Part shown: positions 7,546 to 15,219 of the stretch, piece by piece
Position numbering within the stretch: the stretch's first letter is position 1
How the letters are laid out: every line of letters starts with the position of its first letter
NCBI GenBank assembly: GCA_028697875.1
Contig: JAQVEQ010000030.1
Span: 1 to 19,316, forward strand
Origin: Novosphingobium sp.
GTDB taxonomy: Bacteria > Pseudomonadota > Alphaproteobacteria > Sphingomonadales > Sphingomonadaceae
Direction: 5' to 3'
DNA: 19,316 nucleotides
Notes under the pieces: generated by a model
Database searches by the model: none
The model's input: the letters and a program-made list of their open reading frames with translations, nothing else
Told to the model about the DNA's origin: nothing
Position numbers and translations under genes: made by a program

Positions 7546-8513
7546 GGCAGGCCATGCTCCTTGGCAAAGGCGGCCGCGGCCCCGAACAGGCCCGGCTGCG
7601 GATGAGGGATGAGCTTGACCGGCAGGCCGGCCATCAGCTGTTCGTAGCGGCCCTTGAAACGGAACCGCTCGGCAAAGGAGGAGGCAAGCAGGGTCTCGCG
7701 GATGCGATAGCCCAGCCCGCCCGCGATCACGACGCCGCCGGCCCCGTGAGCGAGGGCGAAATCGCCTGCGACGCTGCCCAGCGCCATGCAGAAGCGGTCG
7801 ACCGCGGCCGTGGCGAGGCTGTCGGTTCCCGCTGTGCCGCTTTCCCAGATCGTGCGGTCGTCCAGCTCCACGATCGGGCGGCCTTCCAGTGCGGCCAGCG
7901 CTTCGTAGATGTCGACGATGGCCGGGCCCGACACGACCCGTTCGGCCGAGACGCGGCGGTGGCGTTTGCGCAGGCGGGCAAGGATCGCATCGTCCACCGC
8001 GTCGATCGGGGCGAAATCGACATGGCCGCCTTCGGTCGCCTGGACGTGATAGCTGCTGTCGACGCGATGGAAATGGGCGACGCCGAGCCCGGTGCCTGGG
8101 CCGATCACGCTGATCGTGCCGGTTGCGGGCAAGGGTACGTCGGGGCCGGTCAGGTGAAGGAATTCGTCCTCGTGCGCCCGCGCGGCGGCATGGGCGACCG
8201 CGCCGAAATCGTTGAGGATCACCGCCTGGTCGAGCCCGAGCTGTTCGTCGATCCGCCCGGTGTGGATGACCCAGCTGTTGTTGGTCAGCCGCACGGTTTC
8301 GCCCGTTACCGGCCCGGCCAGCGCGATTGCCGCCGCCTTGGGCACGGGCTTGCCCAGCTTGCGTTCGAAATCCTCCCACGCGGTCTGGAGGCTGGCGTAA
8401 TCGCCGGTCTTGAGCGTGATGGGGTCGCCCAGCGCAATCGTGCCGTCGGCTGCGATCGTCGCGATCGCGAAACGGGCGTGAGTGCCCCCGATATCGAGCG
8501 CGACGAGATCCAT
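7542..8513 (-). CDS. glk: glucokinase
   Basis: This 323-residue ATP-dependent glucokinase makes glucose-6-phosphate, the substrate of zwf. It belongs to the proteobacterial Glk group of the hexokinase/actin fold. DIGGTHARFA (7-16) is the phosphate-1 motif. ALAGPV (65-70), TNNSWV (77-82) and ILNDFGAVAHA (99-109, catalytic Asp102) line the glucose site. GPGTGLGVAHF and ATEGGHVDF follow, the latter typical of the group. The ATG overlaps the edd stop by one base (TAATG). Position and order match the zwf-edd-glk cluster known from Zymomonas mobilis, without the glucose facilitator gene glf. No sugar transporter gene is in the window. Confidence 0.94.
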   Translation of the reverse strand: MDLVALDIGGTHARFAIATIAADGTIALGDPITLKTGDYASLQTAWEDFERKLGKPVPKAAAIALAGPVTGETVRLTNNSWVIHTGRIDEQLGLDQAVILNDFGAVAHAAARAHEDEFLHLTGPDVPLPATGTISVIGPGTGLGVAHFHRVDSSYHVQATEGGHVDFAPIDAVDDAILARLRKRHRRVSAERVVSGPAIVDIYEALAALEGRPIVELDDRTIWESGTAGTDSLATAAVDRFCMALGSVAGDFALAHGAGGVVIAGGLGYRIRETLLASSFAERFRFKGRYEQLMAGLPVKLIPHPQPGLFGAAAAFAKEHGLP

Positions 8514-10324
8514 TACAGCCCCGCCATGGCCAGCATGGCCGAACCGCCCTGTTCGGCGCCGTCGGCGCTTGTGCGGAACATCGCGAACAGTTCGCGGCCC
8601 GTGCCGGTTGCCGGGGCAGGCGCAGGCGCGGGTTCGCGCGCGGCGAGGTCGGCAGTGGTTTCGAGCACGCCGGTTTCGGCGCAGACTTTCACCATGTCCC
8701 CGTCGCGCAGCAAGGCGAGCGGGCCGCCGCCGTGCGCTTCGGGTGTGACATGGATCGCCGCCGGAACCTTGCCGCTGGCGCCCGACATGCGCCCGTCGGT
8801 GACAAGCGCCACGCGGTAGCCGCGATCCTGCAAGACGCCCAGCGGCGGGGTCAGCTTGTGCAGTTCCGGCATGCCGTTGGCGCGCGGGCCCTGAAAACGC
8901 ATGACGACCACGACGTCGCGTTCCAGTTCGCCCTGCCTGAAGGCTTCCAGCACGTCTTCCTGCCGTTCGAACACGCGGCACGGCGCCTCCACCGTCCAGC
9001 GTTCCTTGTCCACCGCGCTTGCCTTGAACGTCGCGCGGCCGAGATTGCCGGAGACGAGCCGCATCCCGCCGTCCGGCTGGAACGGATCGCTTGCCGGGCG
9101 GAGCATTTCCGGATCGCCGCTCTCACCCGCCGGGCGCCAGGCGAGCGTGTCGCCGTCGAGCCAGGGCTCCTGCGCATAGTCGCCGAGATCGTTGCCGCCC
9201 ACAGTCACGATGTCGCGATGGGCAAGGCCTGCTTCGAGCAGTTCGCCGATGACGTAGCCGATCCCGCCAGCGGCGTGGAAATGGTTCACGTCGCCCGAGC
9301 CGTTGGGATAGACGCGCGCGATCAGCGGCACGGCGGCGGACAGTTCGTCCATGTCCTGCCAGTCGATCAGCACGCCCGCCGCGCGGGCCATGGCCGGGAT
9401 GTGGATCGCATGGTTGGTCGATCCGCCCGTGGCGAGCAGGCCGACCGCCGCGTTGACGATCGCCTTTTCATCGACGCAGCGCGCCAGCGGGCGATAGTCG
9501 TTACCTTCCTTGCCGATCATGGCGAGGCGCTGGGTGGCGGCGCGGGTGAGGGCGGAGCGCAAGGGCGTACCCGGCGGCACAAAGGCCGCGCCGGGCATGT
9601 GCAGCCCCATCAATTCCATCATCATCTGGTTGGAATTGGCCGTGCCGTAGAAAGTGCAGGTGCCGGGCGAATGATAGCTCGCGCTTTCGCTTTCCAGCAG
9701 TTCGGCGCGGGTCGCCTTGCCTTCGGCATAGAGCTGGCGGACCTTCTGCTTTTCCTTGTTGCCGATGCCGCTGGGCATCGGGCCACTGGGCACGAACACG
9801 GCAGGCAAGTGGCCGAAACGCAATGCGCCGATCAACAGGCCGGGCACGATCTTGTCGCAGATGCCGAGCAGGGCCATCCCGTCGTACATCGCGTGGCTCA
9901 TCGCGATGGCAGTGGACAGGGCGATGACGTCGCGGCTGAACAGCGACAGGTCCATCCCGTCGTGTCCCTGGGTCACGCCGTCGCACATGGCGGGCGTTGC
10001 ACCCGCGACTTGCGCCGTGGCCCCCACTTCGCGGGCCCAGACCTTCATTTGCGCCGGATAGGCATGGTACGGCTGATGGGCCGAAAGCATGTCGTTGTAC
10101 GATGTGACGATGGCGAGGTTCGGTCCGCGCGTGGCCTTGAGCGCGGCCTGGTCTTCCAGCGCCCCGGCATAAGCATGGGCGAGATTGGAGCAGGAGACGG
10201 CGTGGCGGTCGAGCTGGCTGTCCGCCTCGCGCGCGATCAGGTCGAGATAGCGGCGGCGCGAATCCTTCGATTTCTCGACGATCCGTGCCGTGACCCGTTC
10301 GATGGCGGGGTGCAGCTCACTCAT
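8513..10324 (-). CDS. edd: phosphogluconate dehydratase
   Basis: The 603-residue iron-sulfur dehydratase converts 6-phosphogluconate to KDPG. It is a member of the IlvD/Edd family. The conserved cysteines that hold the cluster are visible in PAMCDGVTQGHDGMDL and LLGICDKIVPG. Family stretches include LAIVTSYNDMLSAHQPY, VPSGPMPSGIGNKEK, GTCTFYGTANSNQMMMELMG, ATGGSTNHAIHIPA and VTDGRMSGASGKVPAAIHV. Length is normal. A short Ala-Pro insertion (REPAPAPAPATGTG) near the C-terminus is unusual but lies outside the motifs. The start codon lies inside the end of zwf (8-base overlap), and the stop overlaps the glk ATG. With zwf directly upstream the 6-phosphogluconolactonase gene pgl, often found between them, is absent here. 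Confidence 0.96.
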   Translation of the reverse strand: MSELHPAIERVTARIVEKSKDSRRRYLDLIAREADSQLDRHAVSCSNLAHAYAGALEDQAALKATRGPNLAIVTSYNDMLSAHQPYHAYPAQMKVWAREVGATAQVAGATPAMCDGVTQGHDGMDLSLFSRDVIALSTAIAMSHAMYDGMALLGICDKIVPGLLIGALRFGHLPAVFVPSGPMPSGIGNKEKQKVRQLYAEGKATRAELLESESASYHSPGTCTFYGTANSNQMMMELMGLHMPGAAFVPPGTPLRSALTRAATQRLAMIGKEGNDYRPLARCVDEKAIVNAAVGLLATGGSTNHAIHIPAMARAAGVLIDWQDMDELSAAVPLIARVYPNGSGDVNHFHAAGGIGYVIGELLEAGLAHRDIVTVGGNDLGDYAQEPWLDGDTLAWRPAGESGDPEMLRPASDPFQPDGGMRLVSGNLGRATFKASAVDKERWTVEAPCRVFERQEDVLEAFRQGELERDVVVVMRFQGPRANGMPELHKLTPPLGVLQDRGYRVALVTDGRMSGASGKVPAAIHVTPEAHGGGPLALLRDGDMVKVCAETGVLETTADLAAREPAPAPAPATGTGRELFAMFRTSADGAEQGGSAMLAMAGL

Positions 10325-11756
10325 GCCAGCTTACCCCGTCGCGCTCGGCCAGGGCGATGGCCGCGCTCGGGCCCCAGGATCCGGCGTTGTAAGGCTTGGG
10401 GGTCAGCCCTTCGCGCTTCCATTCGGCGCGGATGCCGTCGATCCAGGCCCATTGCGCCTCGACTTCGTCGCGGCGGACGAACAGCGTCTGGTCGCCTTCG
10501 ATCAGGTCGAGCAGCAGCCGCTCGTAAGCGATGCGGCGCTGGGTGCCGGTGAAGGCATCGGCCATGGCGATGTCGAGCGGAACGGGCCGGAGCGCGATGC
10601 CTTCCCGGTCGAGCCCCGGCACTTTGGCCATGAGCTTGAGCGTGATGTTCTCTTCCGGCTGGATCCCGATCAGCAGGCTGTTGGGTTCCGTCTTTGCGCC
10701 CTTGGCGCCGAAGATCGAATGGGGCACGTCGCGGAAGCGGACGAGGATTTCCGTCGTGCGCTTCTGCAGTCGCTTGCCGGTGCGCAAATAGAAGGGCACG
10801 CCCTTCCAGCGCCAGTTGTCGAGATAGGCCTTGATCGCGACGAAAGTCTCGGTCTGGCTGTCGCGGCCCAGTTCCTCGGCATAGGCGGGCACGACCTTAC
10901 CGCCGATGGCCCCTTCGGTATATTGCCCGGTGACGGTTTCGCCAGCGGTTACGGGGCGCAGCGCGCGCAGGACCTTGACCTTTTCGTCGCGCACGGCGGT
11001 GGCGTCGAAATTGGCCGGAGGCTCCATCGCCACCAGGGCGAGCAGTTGGAGCATGTGGTTCTGCACCATGTCGCGCAGCGCCCCGGCATCGTCGTAGAAG
11101 TCGATCCGGCTCTCCAGGCCGACCGTTTCGGCCACGGTGATCTGGACGTGGTCGATATAGGCCGCGTTCCAGATCGGTTCGAACAGCATGTTGGCGAAGC
11201 GCAGCGCCAGCAGGTTCTGGACCGTTTCCTTGCCGAGATAGTGGTCGATGCGGAAGATCCGGTCTTCGGAGAAGGCGGCGGCTACCGCATCGTTGATCTG
11301 GCAGCTGGTCGCCAGGTCGGTGCCGAGCGGCTTTTCGAGGCCGATCCGCACGTTGCCGCCGGCCAGCCCGCTTTGCTGGAGGCCGTGGATCGTCGGCTGG
11401 AACAGGCTGGGGGCGGTGGAAAGGAAGATCGCCAGCCCGTCGTCGGGCGTGCCGACCTTCTGCGCCAGCGCGGCGAAGCCGCCGTGGTCGGTCGCATCGA
11501 GCTGTTGGTAATGCAGGCGGTTGAGGAAGGTCGCGAGATTGCCGCGCCGGTCGGCGGGCATGAACTTTTCCAGCGCCTCGCGCGCGAAATTGCGGAACGA
11601 ATGATCGTCGAGGTCGGAACGCGCCGTGCCGATGATGGCAAGGTCCGGGTCGACCAGCTCTTCCGCTTCGAGAGCGCAGAGCGAGGGAAGGAGCATGCGC
11701 TGCGACAGATCGCCGGTCGCGCCGAAGAGAAGGAGGCGGTCTGCGGTAAAGCTCAT
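10317..11756 (-). CDS. zwf: glucose-6-phosphate 1-dehydrogenase
   Basis: This 479-residue enzyme oxidises glucose-6-phosphate to 6-phosphogluconolactone with NAD(P)+. The N-terminal Rossmann motif is LLLFGATGDLSQRMLLPSL (8-26). The substrate-binding signature is RIDHYLGKETVQNLLALRF (from 169), with the catalytic His-containing region FYDDAGALRDMVQNHMLQ after it. I start at the ATG at 11756 because the family begins almost at the Rossmann strand. An upstream in-frame extension to 11954 crosses intergenic DNA and has no family similarity. The ribosome binding site is weak (AGGGA at 11773-11769). This is the first gene of the operon zwf-edd-glk-eda-ppc, all joined by overlaps. The 136-base leader carries a TGC-N3-GCA palindrome that may be the operator of the operon. 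Confidence 0.96.
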   Translation of the reverse strand: MSFTADRLLLFGATGDLSQRMLLPSLCALEAEELVDPDLAIIGTARSDLDDHSFRNFAREALEKFMPADRRGNLATFLNRLHYQQLDATDHGGFAALAQKVGTPDDGLAIFLSTAPSLFQPTIHGLQQSGLAGGNVRIGLEKPLGTDLATSCQINDAVAAAFSEDRIFRIDHYLGKETVQNLLALRFANMLFEPIWNAAYIDHVQITVAETVGLESRIDFYDDAGALRDMVQNHMLQLLALVAMEPPANFDATAVRDEKVKVLRALRPVTAGETVTGQYTEGAIGGKVVPAYAEELGRDSQTETFVAIKAYLDNWRWKGVPFYLRTGKRLQKRTTEILVRFRDVPHSIFGAKGAKTEPNSLLIGIQPEENITLKLMAKVPGLDREGIALRPVPLDIAMADAFTGTQRRIAYERLLLDLIEGDQTLFVRRDEVEAQWAWIDGIRAEWKREGLTPKPYNAGSWGPSAAIALAERDGVSWHE

Positions 11757-11817
11757 GCGGGATCGGTTTCCCTTCTTTGCCTGCGGCTTGCGGCTGCCAG
11801 CACGGGGCAGCATACCA

Positions 11818-11836
11818 TTTGTTGCACTGCAATAAA
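11818..11836 (-). promoter_or_regulatory. candidate operator (PhaR/AniA-like dyad) upstream of zwf
   Basis: On the + strand this reads TTTGTTGCACTGCAATAAA. The core TTGCA-C-TGCAA is a perfect dyad and the outer TTT/AAA also pair, leaving one mismatch in 19 bases. It contains TGC-ACT-GCA. PhaR-type regulators of alphaproteobacteria are known to bind TGC-rich dyads of the form TGC-N3-4-GCA, and related regulators act on central carbon genes. It lies 61-80 bases before the zwf ATG. On the - strand a weak -10 (TATGCT) follows with a possible weak -35 (TTTATT) 16 bases upstream, so the dyad could sit between the promoter elements. The dyad is clear; the regulator is inferred. Confidence 0.5.
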
Positions 11837-11892
11837 GAGCGAAGGTGCCCGGCCGCGAAAAGTGGCGGGGCGCCTGCCCTTTGCGCCGCAGG

Positions 11893-12309
11893 TTACTCGC
11901 CGAGTATATGAGACGCAACCGTTCGATTATGTGGGCGGTCGCGATGTTCGGCAAGGAAGATGCCTTGCCACGTGCCGAGCAGCAACTGGCCGCCGGACAC
12001 CGGAATCGTCAGGCTGTTGCCGGTCAGCATGGCCTTGATGTGGGCGGGCATGTCGTCCGGCCCCTCGTCGTCGTGTTCGTAGCCGTCCCCTTCGGGAGCG
12101 ATTCGGCCGAGCCAGCGGATCAGATCGCGGCGGACGGCGGGGGCGGCGTTCTCGTTAATCAGCAGCGAGGCGGAGGTATGGCGGCAGAACAGGGTCAGCA
12201 TGCCCAGCGCGATCCCGCTGTCGCGGACCCAGCGGGAAACCTCGCCGGTAATGTCGATCAGGCCGCAGCCGGGCGTCCTGAATTCCAGGATCGCCGCGTC
12301 CTGCCGCAT
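11893..12309 (-). CDS. YjbQ family protein (UPF0047)
   Basis: This 138-residue protein has the full YjbQ signature: FCRHTSASLLINEN (41-54), HDDEGPDDMPAHIK (79-92) and LGTWQGIFLAEHR (111-123). The conserved His, Asp and Glu residues form the putative active site of this small trimeric fold. The E. coli relative has been reported to have thiamin phosphate synthase activity, but the true role of the family is unsettled and I do not assign one. Its ATG overlaps the rimO stop by one base (TGATG), so it is translated from the rimO message. A 136-base gap with no convincing T-tract terminator separates it from zwf downstream. Confidence 0.9.
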   Translation of the reverse strand: MRQDAAILEFRTPGCGLIDITGEVSRWVRDSGIALGMLTLFCRHTSASLLINENAAPAVRRDLIRWLGRIAPEGDGYEHDDEGPDDMPAHIKAMLTGNSLTIPVSGGQLLLGTWQGIFLAEHRDRPHNRTVASHILGE

Positions 12310-13697
12310 CAGCGGCTCTCCGCACCCTGTTGCGGGGCGATGGCCCCGAACAGGTCGTGGGCGTCGGCATCCTCGACCGTAACGTCGACGATCGCTCCCG
12401 GTTCGAGTTCGGGCGGCACGTCGCGCAGGAACACGTTGCCGTCGATTTCCGGCGCGTCGGCCTGGCTGCGGCCGGTGGCGCCGACATCGCCGTCCTCGTC
12501 GGGTTCGCCGACTTCGTCGATGACGACCGGGATCGTGCGGCCGATCTTGGCGGCGAGCTTGGCCGCGCTGATCGCTTCCGTCTTTTCCATGATCCGGGCG
12601 TAGCGTTCTTCCTTGACCTCTTCCGGCACCGGATCGGGCAGCAGGTTGGCCGCCGCGCCTTCCACCGGCTCGAAGCGGAAGGCCCCGACGCGGTCGAGCT
12701 GCGCTTCGTCCAGCCAGTCGAGCAGGTACTGGAAATCTTCCTCGGTCTCGCCCGGGAAGCCGACCACGAAGCTGGAACGGATCGCGATGTCGGGGCCGAT
12801 CTCGCGCCACTTGCGCAGCCGTTCGAGGACCTTGGCCTCGTTCGCCGGGCGCTTCATCGCCGCCAGCACTTTCGGGCTCGCGTGCTGGAAGGGAATGTCG
12901 AGATAGGGGGTGACCAGCCCTTCGGCCATCAGCGGAATGACCGCATCGACGTGGGGGTAGGGGTAGACGTAGTGCAGCCGCACCCACGGCGTGAGGCCCT
13001 CGGGCGTCTTGAGCTGGCCCAGCTCGCGGGCGAGGTCGGTCATGTGGGTACGCACCGGGCGGCCGTGCCACATGCGCTCCTCGTGCCGCACGTCGACGCC
13101 ATAGGCCGAGGTGTCCTGGCTGATGACCAGCAGTTCCTTCGTCCCGGCCGCGACCAGCTTTTCCGCTTCGCGCAGCACGGCGTCGATCCGCCGGCTGACC
13201 AGTTTCCCGCGCAGCTGGGGGATGATGCAGAAGGCGCAGGCATGGTTGCAGCCTTCTGAAATCTTCAGGTAGCTGTAATGGCGCGGAGTGAGCTTCACGT
13301 CCTGCTGCGGGATCAGGTCCACGAACGGCCCTTGCGTCGGCGGGGCGGCCTGGTGGACGGCCTCGACCACGGCCTCGTACTGGTGGGCGCCGGTAATCGC
13401 CAGCACTTCGGGGAACTTCGCGCGGATCGCGTCGGCTTCGTTGCCCATGCACCCGGTGACGATCACCCGCCCGTTTTCGGCGATCGCCTCGCCGATCGCG
13501 GCCAGGCTTTCCTCTTTCGCGGAATCGAGAAAGCCGCAGGTGTTGACGAGCACGACATCCGCGCCATCATAGTCGGCCGACATGGCATAGCCATCGGCGC
13601 GCAATTTGGTAAGGATGCGCTCTGAGTCGACCAGGGCCTTCGGGCAGCCGAGGCTGACCATGCCGATGCGGCGAGCTGTGGGGATTGTCGTTGCCAT
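12309..13697 (-). CDS. rimO: ribosomal protein uS12 methylthiotransferase RimO
   Basis: The 462-residue radical-SAM enzyme adds a methylthio group to the conserved Asp of ribosomal protein uS12. The N-terminal UPF0004 domain has its three cluster cysteines in SLGCPKALVDSE (Cys18), LVNTCGFLDSAKEES (Cys54) and VTGCMGNEA (Cys83). The radical-SAM motif is SEGCNHACAFCIIPQLRGK (Cys150, Cys154, Cys157). The C-terminal TRAM domain (about 395-455, GNVFLRDVPPELEPGAIVDV) completes the architecture. SLGCPKALVDSE and LDSAKEES separate RimO from its tRNA-modifying relative MiaB. It is the first gene of a two-gene unit with yjbQ. It diverges from the DUF1761 gene across 66 bases that must hold both promoters. 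Confidence 0.95.
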   Translation of the reverse strand: MATTIPTARRIGMVSLGCPKALVDSERILTKLRADGYAMSADYDGADVVLVNTCGFLDSAKEESLAAIGEAIAENGRVIVTGCMGNEADAIRAKFPEVLAITGAHQYEAVVEAVHQAAPPTQGPFVDLIPQQDVKLTPRHYSYLKISEGCNHACAFCIIPQLRGKLVSRRIDAVLREAEKLVAAGTKELLVISQDTSAYGVDVRHEERMWHGRPVRTHMTDLARELGQLKTPEGLTPWVRLHYVYPYPHVDAVIPLMAEGLVTPYLDIPFQHASPKVLAAMKRPANEAKVLERLRKWREIGPDIAIRSSFVVGFPGETEEDFQYLLDWLDEAQLDRVGAFRFEPVEGAAANLLPDPVPEEVKEERYARIMEKTEAISAAKLAAKIGRTIPVVIDEVGEPDEDGDVGATGRSQADAPEIDGNVFLRDVPPELEPGAIVDVTVEDADAHDLFGAIAPQQGAESR

Positions 13698-13750
13698 TGG
13701 CGCGCGCCCTTACACCGCTTGCCGCGTTTGCGCTACTATCGAGACGAACG

Positions 13751-13756
13751 GGGAGG
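13751..13756 (+). promoter_or_regulatory. ribosome binding site deciding the DUF1761 gene start
   Basis: GGGAGG stands seven bases before the ATG at 13764 and is the best Shine-Dalgarno match in the window. It selects this ATG over the in-frame ATG at 13719, which would add 15 charged residues before the first membrane helix. Confidence 0.75.
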
Positions 13757-13763
13757 TTCGCGT

Positions 13764-14174
13764 ATGGGTCCGGTAAACTGGCTGGCGGTATTTGCCGCGG
13801 CATTGGCAGCGATCGCGGTGGCAGGTATCTGGTTCGGGCCGCTGTTCGGCCGCGCCAAGCTGGAGGAAGTCGGCCCCGGCGGCATGGCCATGCGGACCAG
13901 CACCGGGCGCACGATTCTCGTCTCGATCGTCATGCTGCTGCTCAGCGCCGCGATGATGGGGCACATGTTCGCGCGGGTCGGACCCGATACGCTGGCAGTG
14001 AAGCCGTGGCTCTATTTCATGATGTCGGGCGGGCTGGCGCTGTTCTTCATCATCCCGGCACTGTCGCTCAGCTACATGCACCAGCGCATTTCCACCCGCC
14101 TCGGGGTGATCGATTGCGGTTACTGGCTGGCGGCCTACCTCGCCATGGGCACGGTTTTCTGGCTGCTTTCCTGA
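13764..14174 (+). CDS. DUF1761 family integral membrane protein
   Basis: This 136-residue protein fits the DUF1761 family, whose members begin with an Asn-Trp-Leu-Ala motif and a helix ending in a WFGPLFG/WYSPLLFG-like turn; here NWLAVFAAALAAIAVAGIWF at 5-24. Four transmembrane helices are likely, at about 6-25, 50-70, 82-102 and 117-135. No function is established for the family and I do not infer one. The gene diverges from rimO. It converges on the potassium channel gene with a seven-base gap and no visible terminator. Confidence 0.8.
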   Translation: MGPVNWLAVFAAALAAIAVAGIWFGPLFGRAKLEEVGPGGMAMRTSTGRTILVSIVMLLLSAAMMGHMFARVGPDTLAVKPWLYFMMSGGLALFFIIPALSLSYMHQRISTRLGVIDCGYWLAAYLAMGTVFWLLS

Positions 14175-14181
14175 CCCCGGC

Positions 14182-15219
14182 CTAGCTCTCTTCGGGCGTA
14201 GGGAGGATTTCCACCACCATGTCGCCGGCCTGCAAGGCGCGCGCTTCCTCTTCCCAATAGCCGACGGGCCTGCCGCCGCGGTAGAGCCTGACGCCGAGCC
14301 CTTCGCTTGCCAGCCGGTCGAGCCCGCGTCCGATCTCCTCGGGCCGGACGGGCCGTTCCACCAGTTGCACCCGGCCCGAAACCGACGCGAGATCGGCGAG
14401 ATAGTCGGCCACGTGCGTTCCTTGCGCGGAGCCGGCCAGCAGCAGGCCGGTGAAGCGCACCGGGTTGATGACATTGTCGGCCCCGGCCTGGCGGGCGAGC
14501 AATTCGTTGTCGTCGGCGCGCACCACCACGCTCAGCGGGACATTGGGCGCAAGGTGCCGCACGGTCAGCGTGATAAGGATCGAGGTGTCGTCCCGTCCGG
14601 CGGAAACCAGGACCGTGCGGGCTTTGGCGATCTGGACGGCCACCAGCGTCTCGTCGCGCGTGGCATCGCCGGCCATGACGTTGCAGCCCAGCGCTTCGGC
14701 GTCGGACAGGCGCGATTCGAGCGGATCGATGACCACGATCTCGCTGGGGTCGGTTCCGCGCTCGATCAGTTCGTGGACCGCCTCGGAGCCGCTGACGCCG
14801 AAGCCGAGCACGACGATATGGCCGGATAGCTGTTTCTGGATACGGGCCATGCGCCATTTCTCCCAGCTGCGCTTGATGATGAAGTTATAGGCCGTGCCGA
14901 CGAAGATGAAGATCACGGCGAAACGGATCGGCGTCACGATCACCGCTTCGATCAGGCGCGCCCGGTCGCTGACCGGCGCGATGTCGCCGAAACCGGTGGT
15001 CGTGATCGAGATCATGGTGAAATAGACCACGTCGAGGAAGCTGACATGGCCGTCGTGGTGGTCGACCAGTCCGTCCCGGTCGACATAATGTATGATGGCC
15101 ACGATGAAGACCAGCGCCAGTGCTGCGCTCAGCCGGATTCCGACATCGGCCCAGACCGGTACTTTCACTGCCCGGCGGAGCGGCTGGAACCGCGGCACGG
15201 GGTGCGGGTGCCTGGTCAT
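14182..15219 (-). CDS. potassium channel with TrkA-N (RCK) domain
   Basis: The 345-residue protein has two transmembrane helices flanking a pore loop. TM1 is at about 28-46 (IRLSAALALVFIVAIIHY). The selectivity filter is TTTGFGD at 73-79, a common variant of TVGYGD. TM2 is at about 92-115. An RCK domain follows from 133: HIVVLGFGVSGSEAVHELIE is the Rossmann nucleotide loop, and IVVIDP carries the acidic residue that ends beta-2. A C-terminal TrkA-C-like part covers about 265-345. It is predicted to be a ligand-gated K+ channel of the inner membrane. I start at the ATG at 15219, which overlaps the stop of the M23 gene (ATGA); the in-frame extension to 15405 lies inside that gene. It is the last gene of the serS operon. 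Confidence 0.9.
   Translation of the reverse strand: MTRHPHPVPRFQPLRRAVKVPVWADVGIRLSAALALVFIVAIIHYVDRDGLVDHHDGHVSFLDVVYFTMISITTTGFGDIAPVSDRARLIEAVIVTPIRFAVIFIFVGTAYNFIIKRSWEKWRMARIQKQLSGHIVVLGFGVSGSEAVHELIERGTDPSEIVVIDPLESRLSDAEALGCNVMAGDATRDETLVAVQIAKARTVLVSAGRDDTSILITLTVRHLAPNVPLSVVVRADDNELLARQAGADNVINPVRFTGLLLAGSAQGTHVADYLADLASVSGRVQLVERPVRPEEIGRGLDRLASEGLGVRLYRGGRPVGYWEEEARALQAGDMVVEILPTPEES

Noticed and set aside
6935..7567. Extension of the ppc frame upstream to 7567, giving a 1139-residue protein
   Set aside because: The extra part is an out-of-frame reading of eda, Arg-rich and without similarity. The ATG overlapping the eda stop gives a normal-sized PEP carboxylase.
8732..10552. A 606-codon open frame on the + strand opposite edd and the end of zwf
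   Set aside because: Shadow of edd and zwf; crosses a gene boundary and shows no domain pattern.
11850..11892. A terminator after yjbQ
   Set aside because: Only short 4-5 bp GC stems are present with no T tract in the right place, so I could not support one.
10290..12038. A 582-codon open frame on the + strand opposite zwf
   Set aside because: Shadow of zwf that runs on through the intergenic operator region; no recognisable protein.
13698..13763. A defined promoter pair between rimO and the DUF1761 gene
   Set aside because: TACTAT at 13734-13739 resembles a -10, but no -35 of any quality stands at the right distance on either strand.
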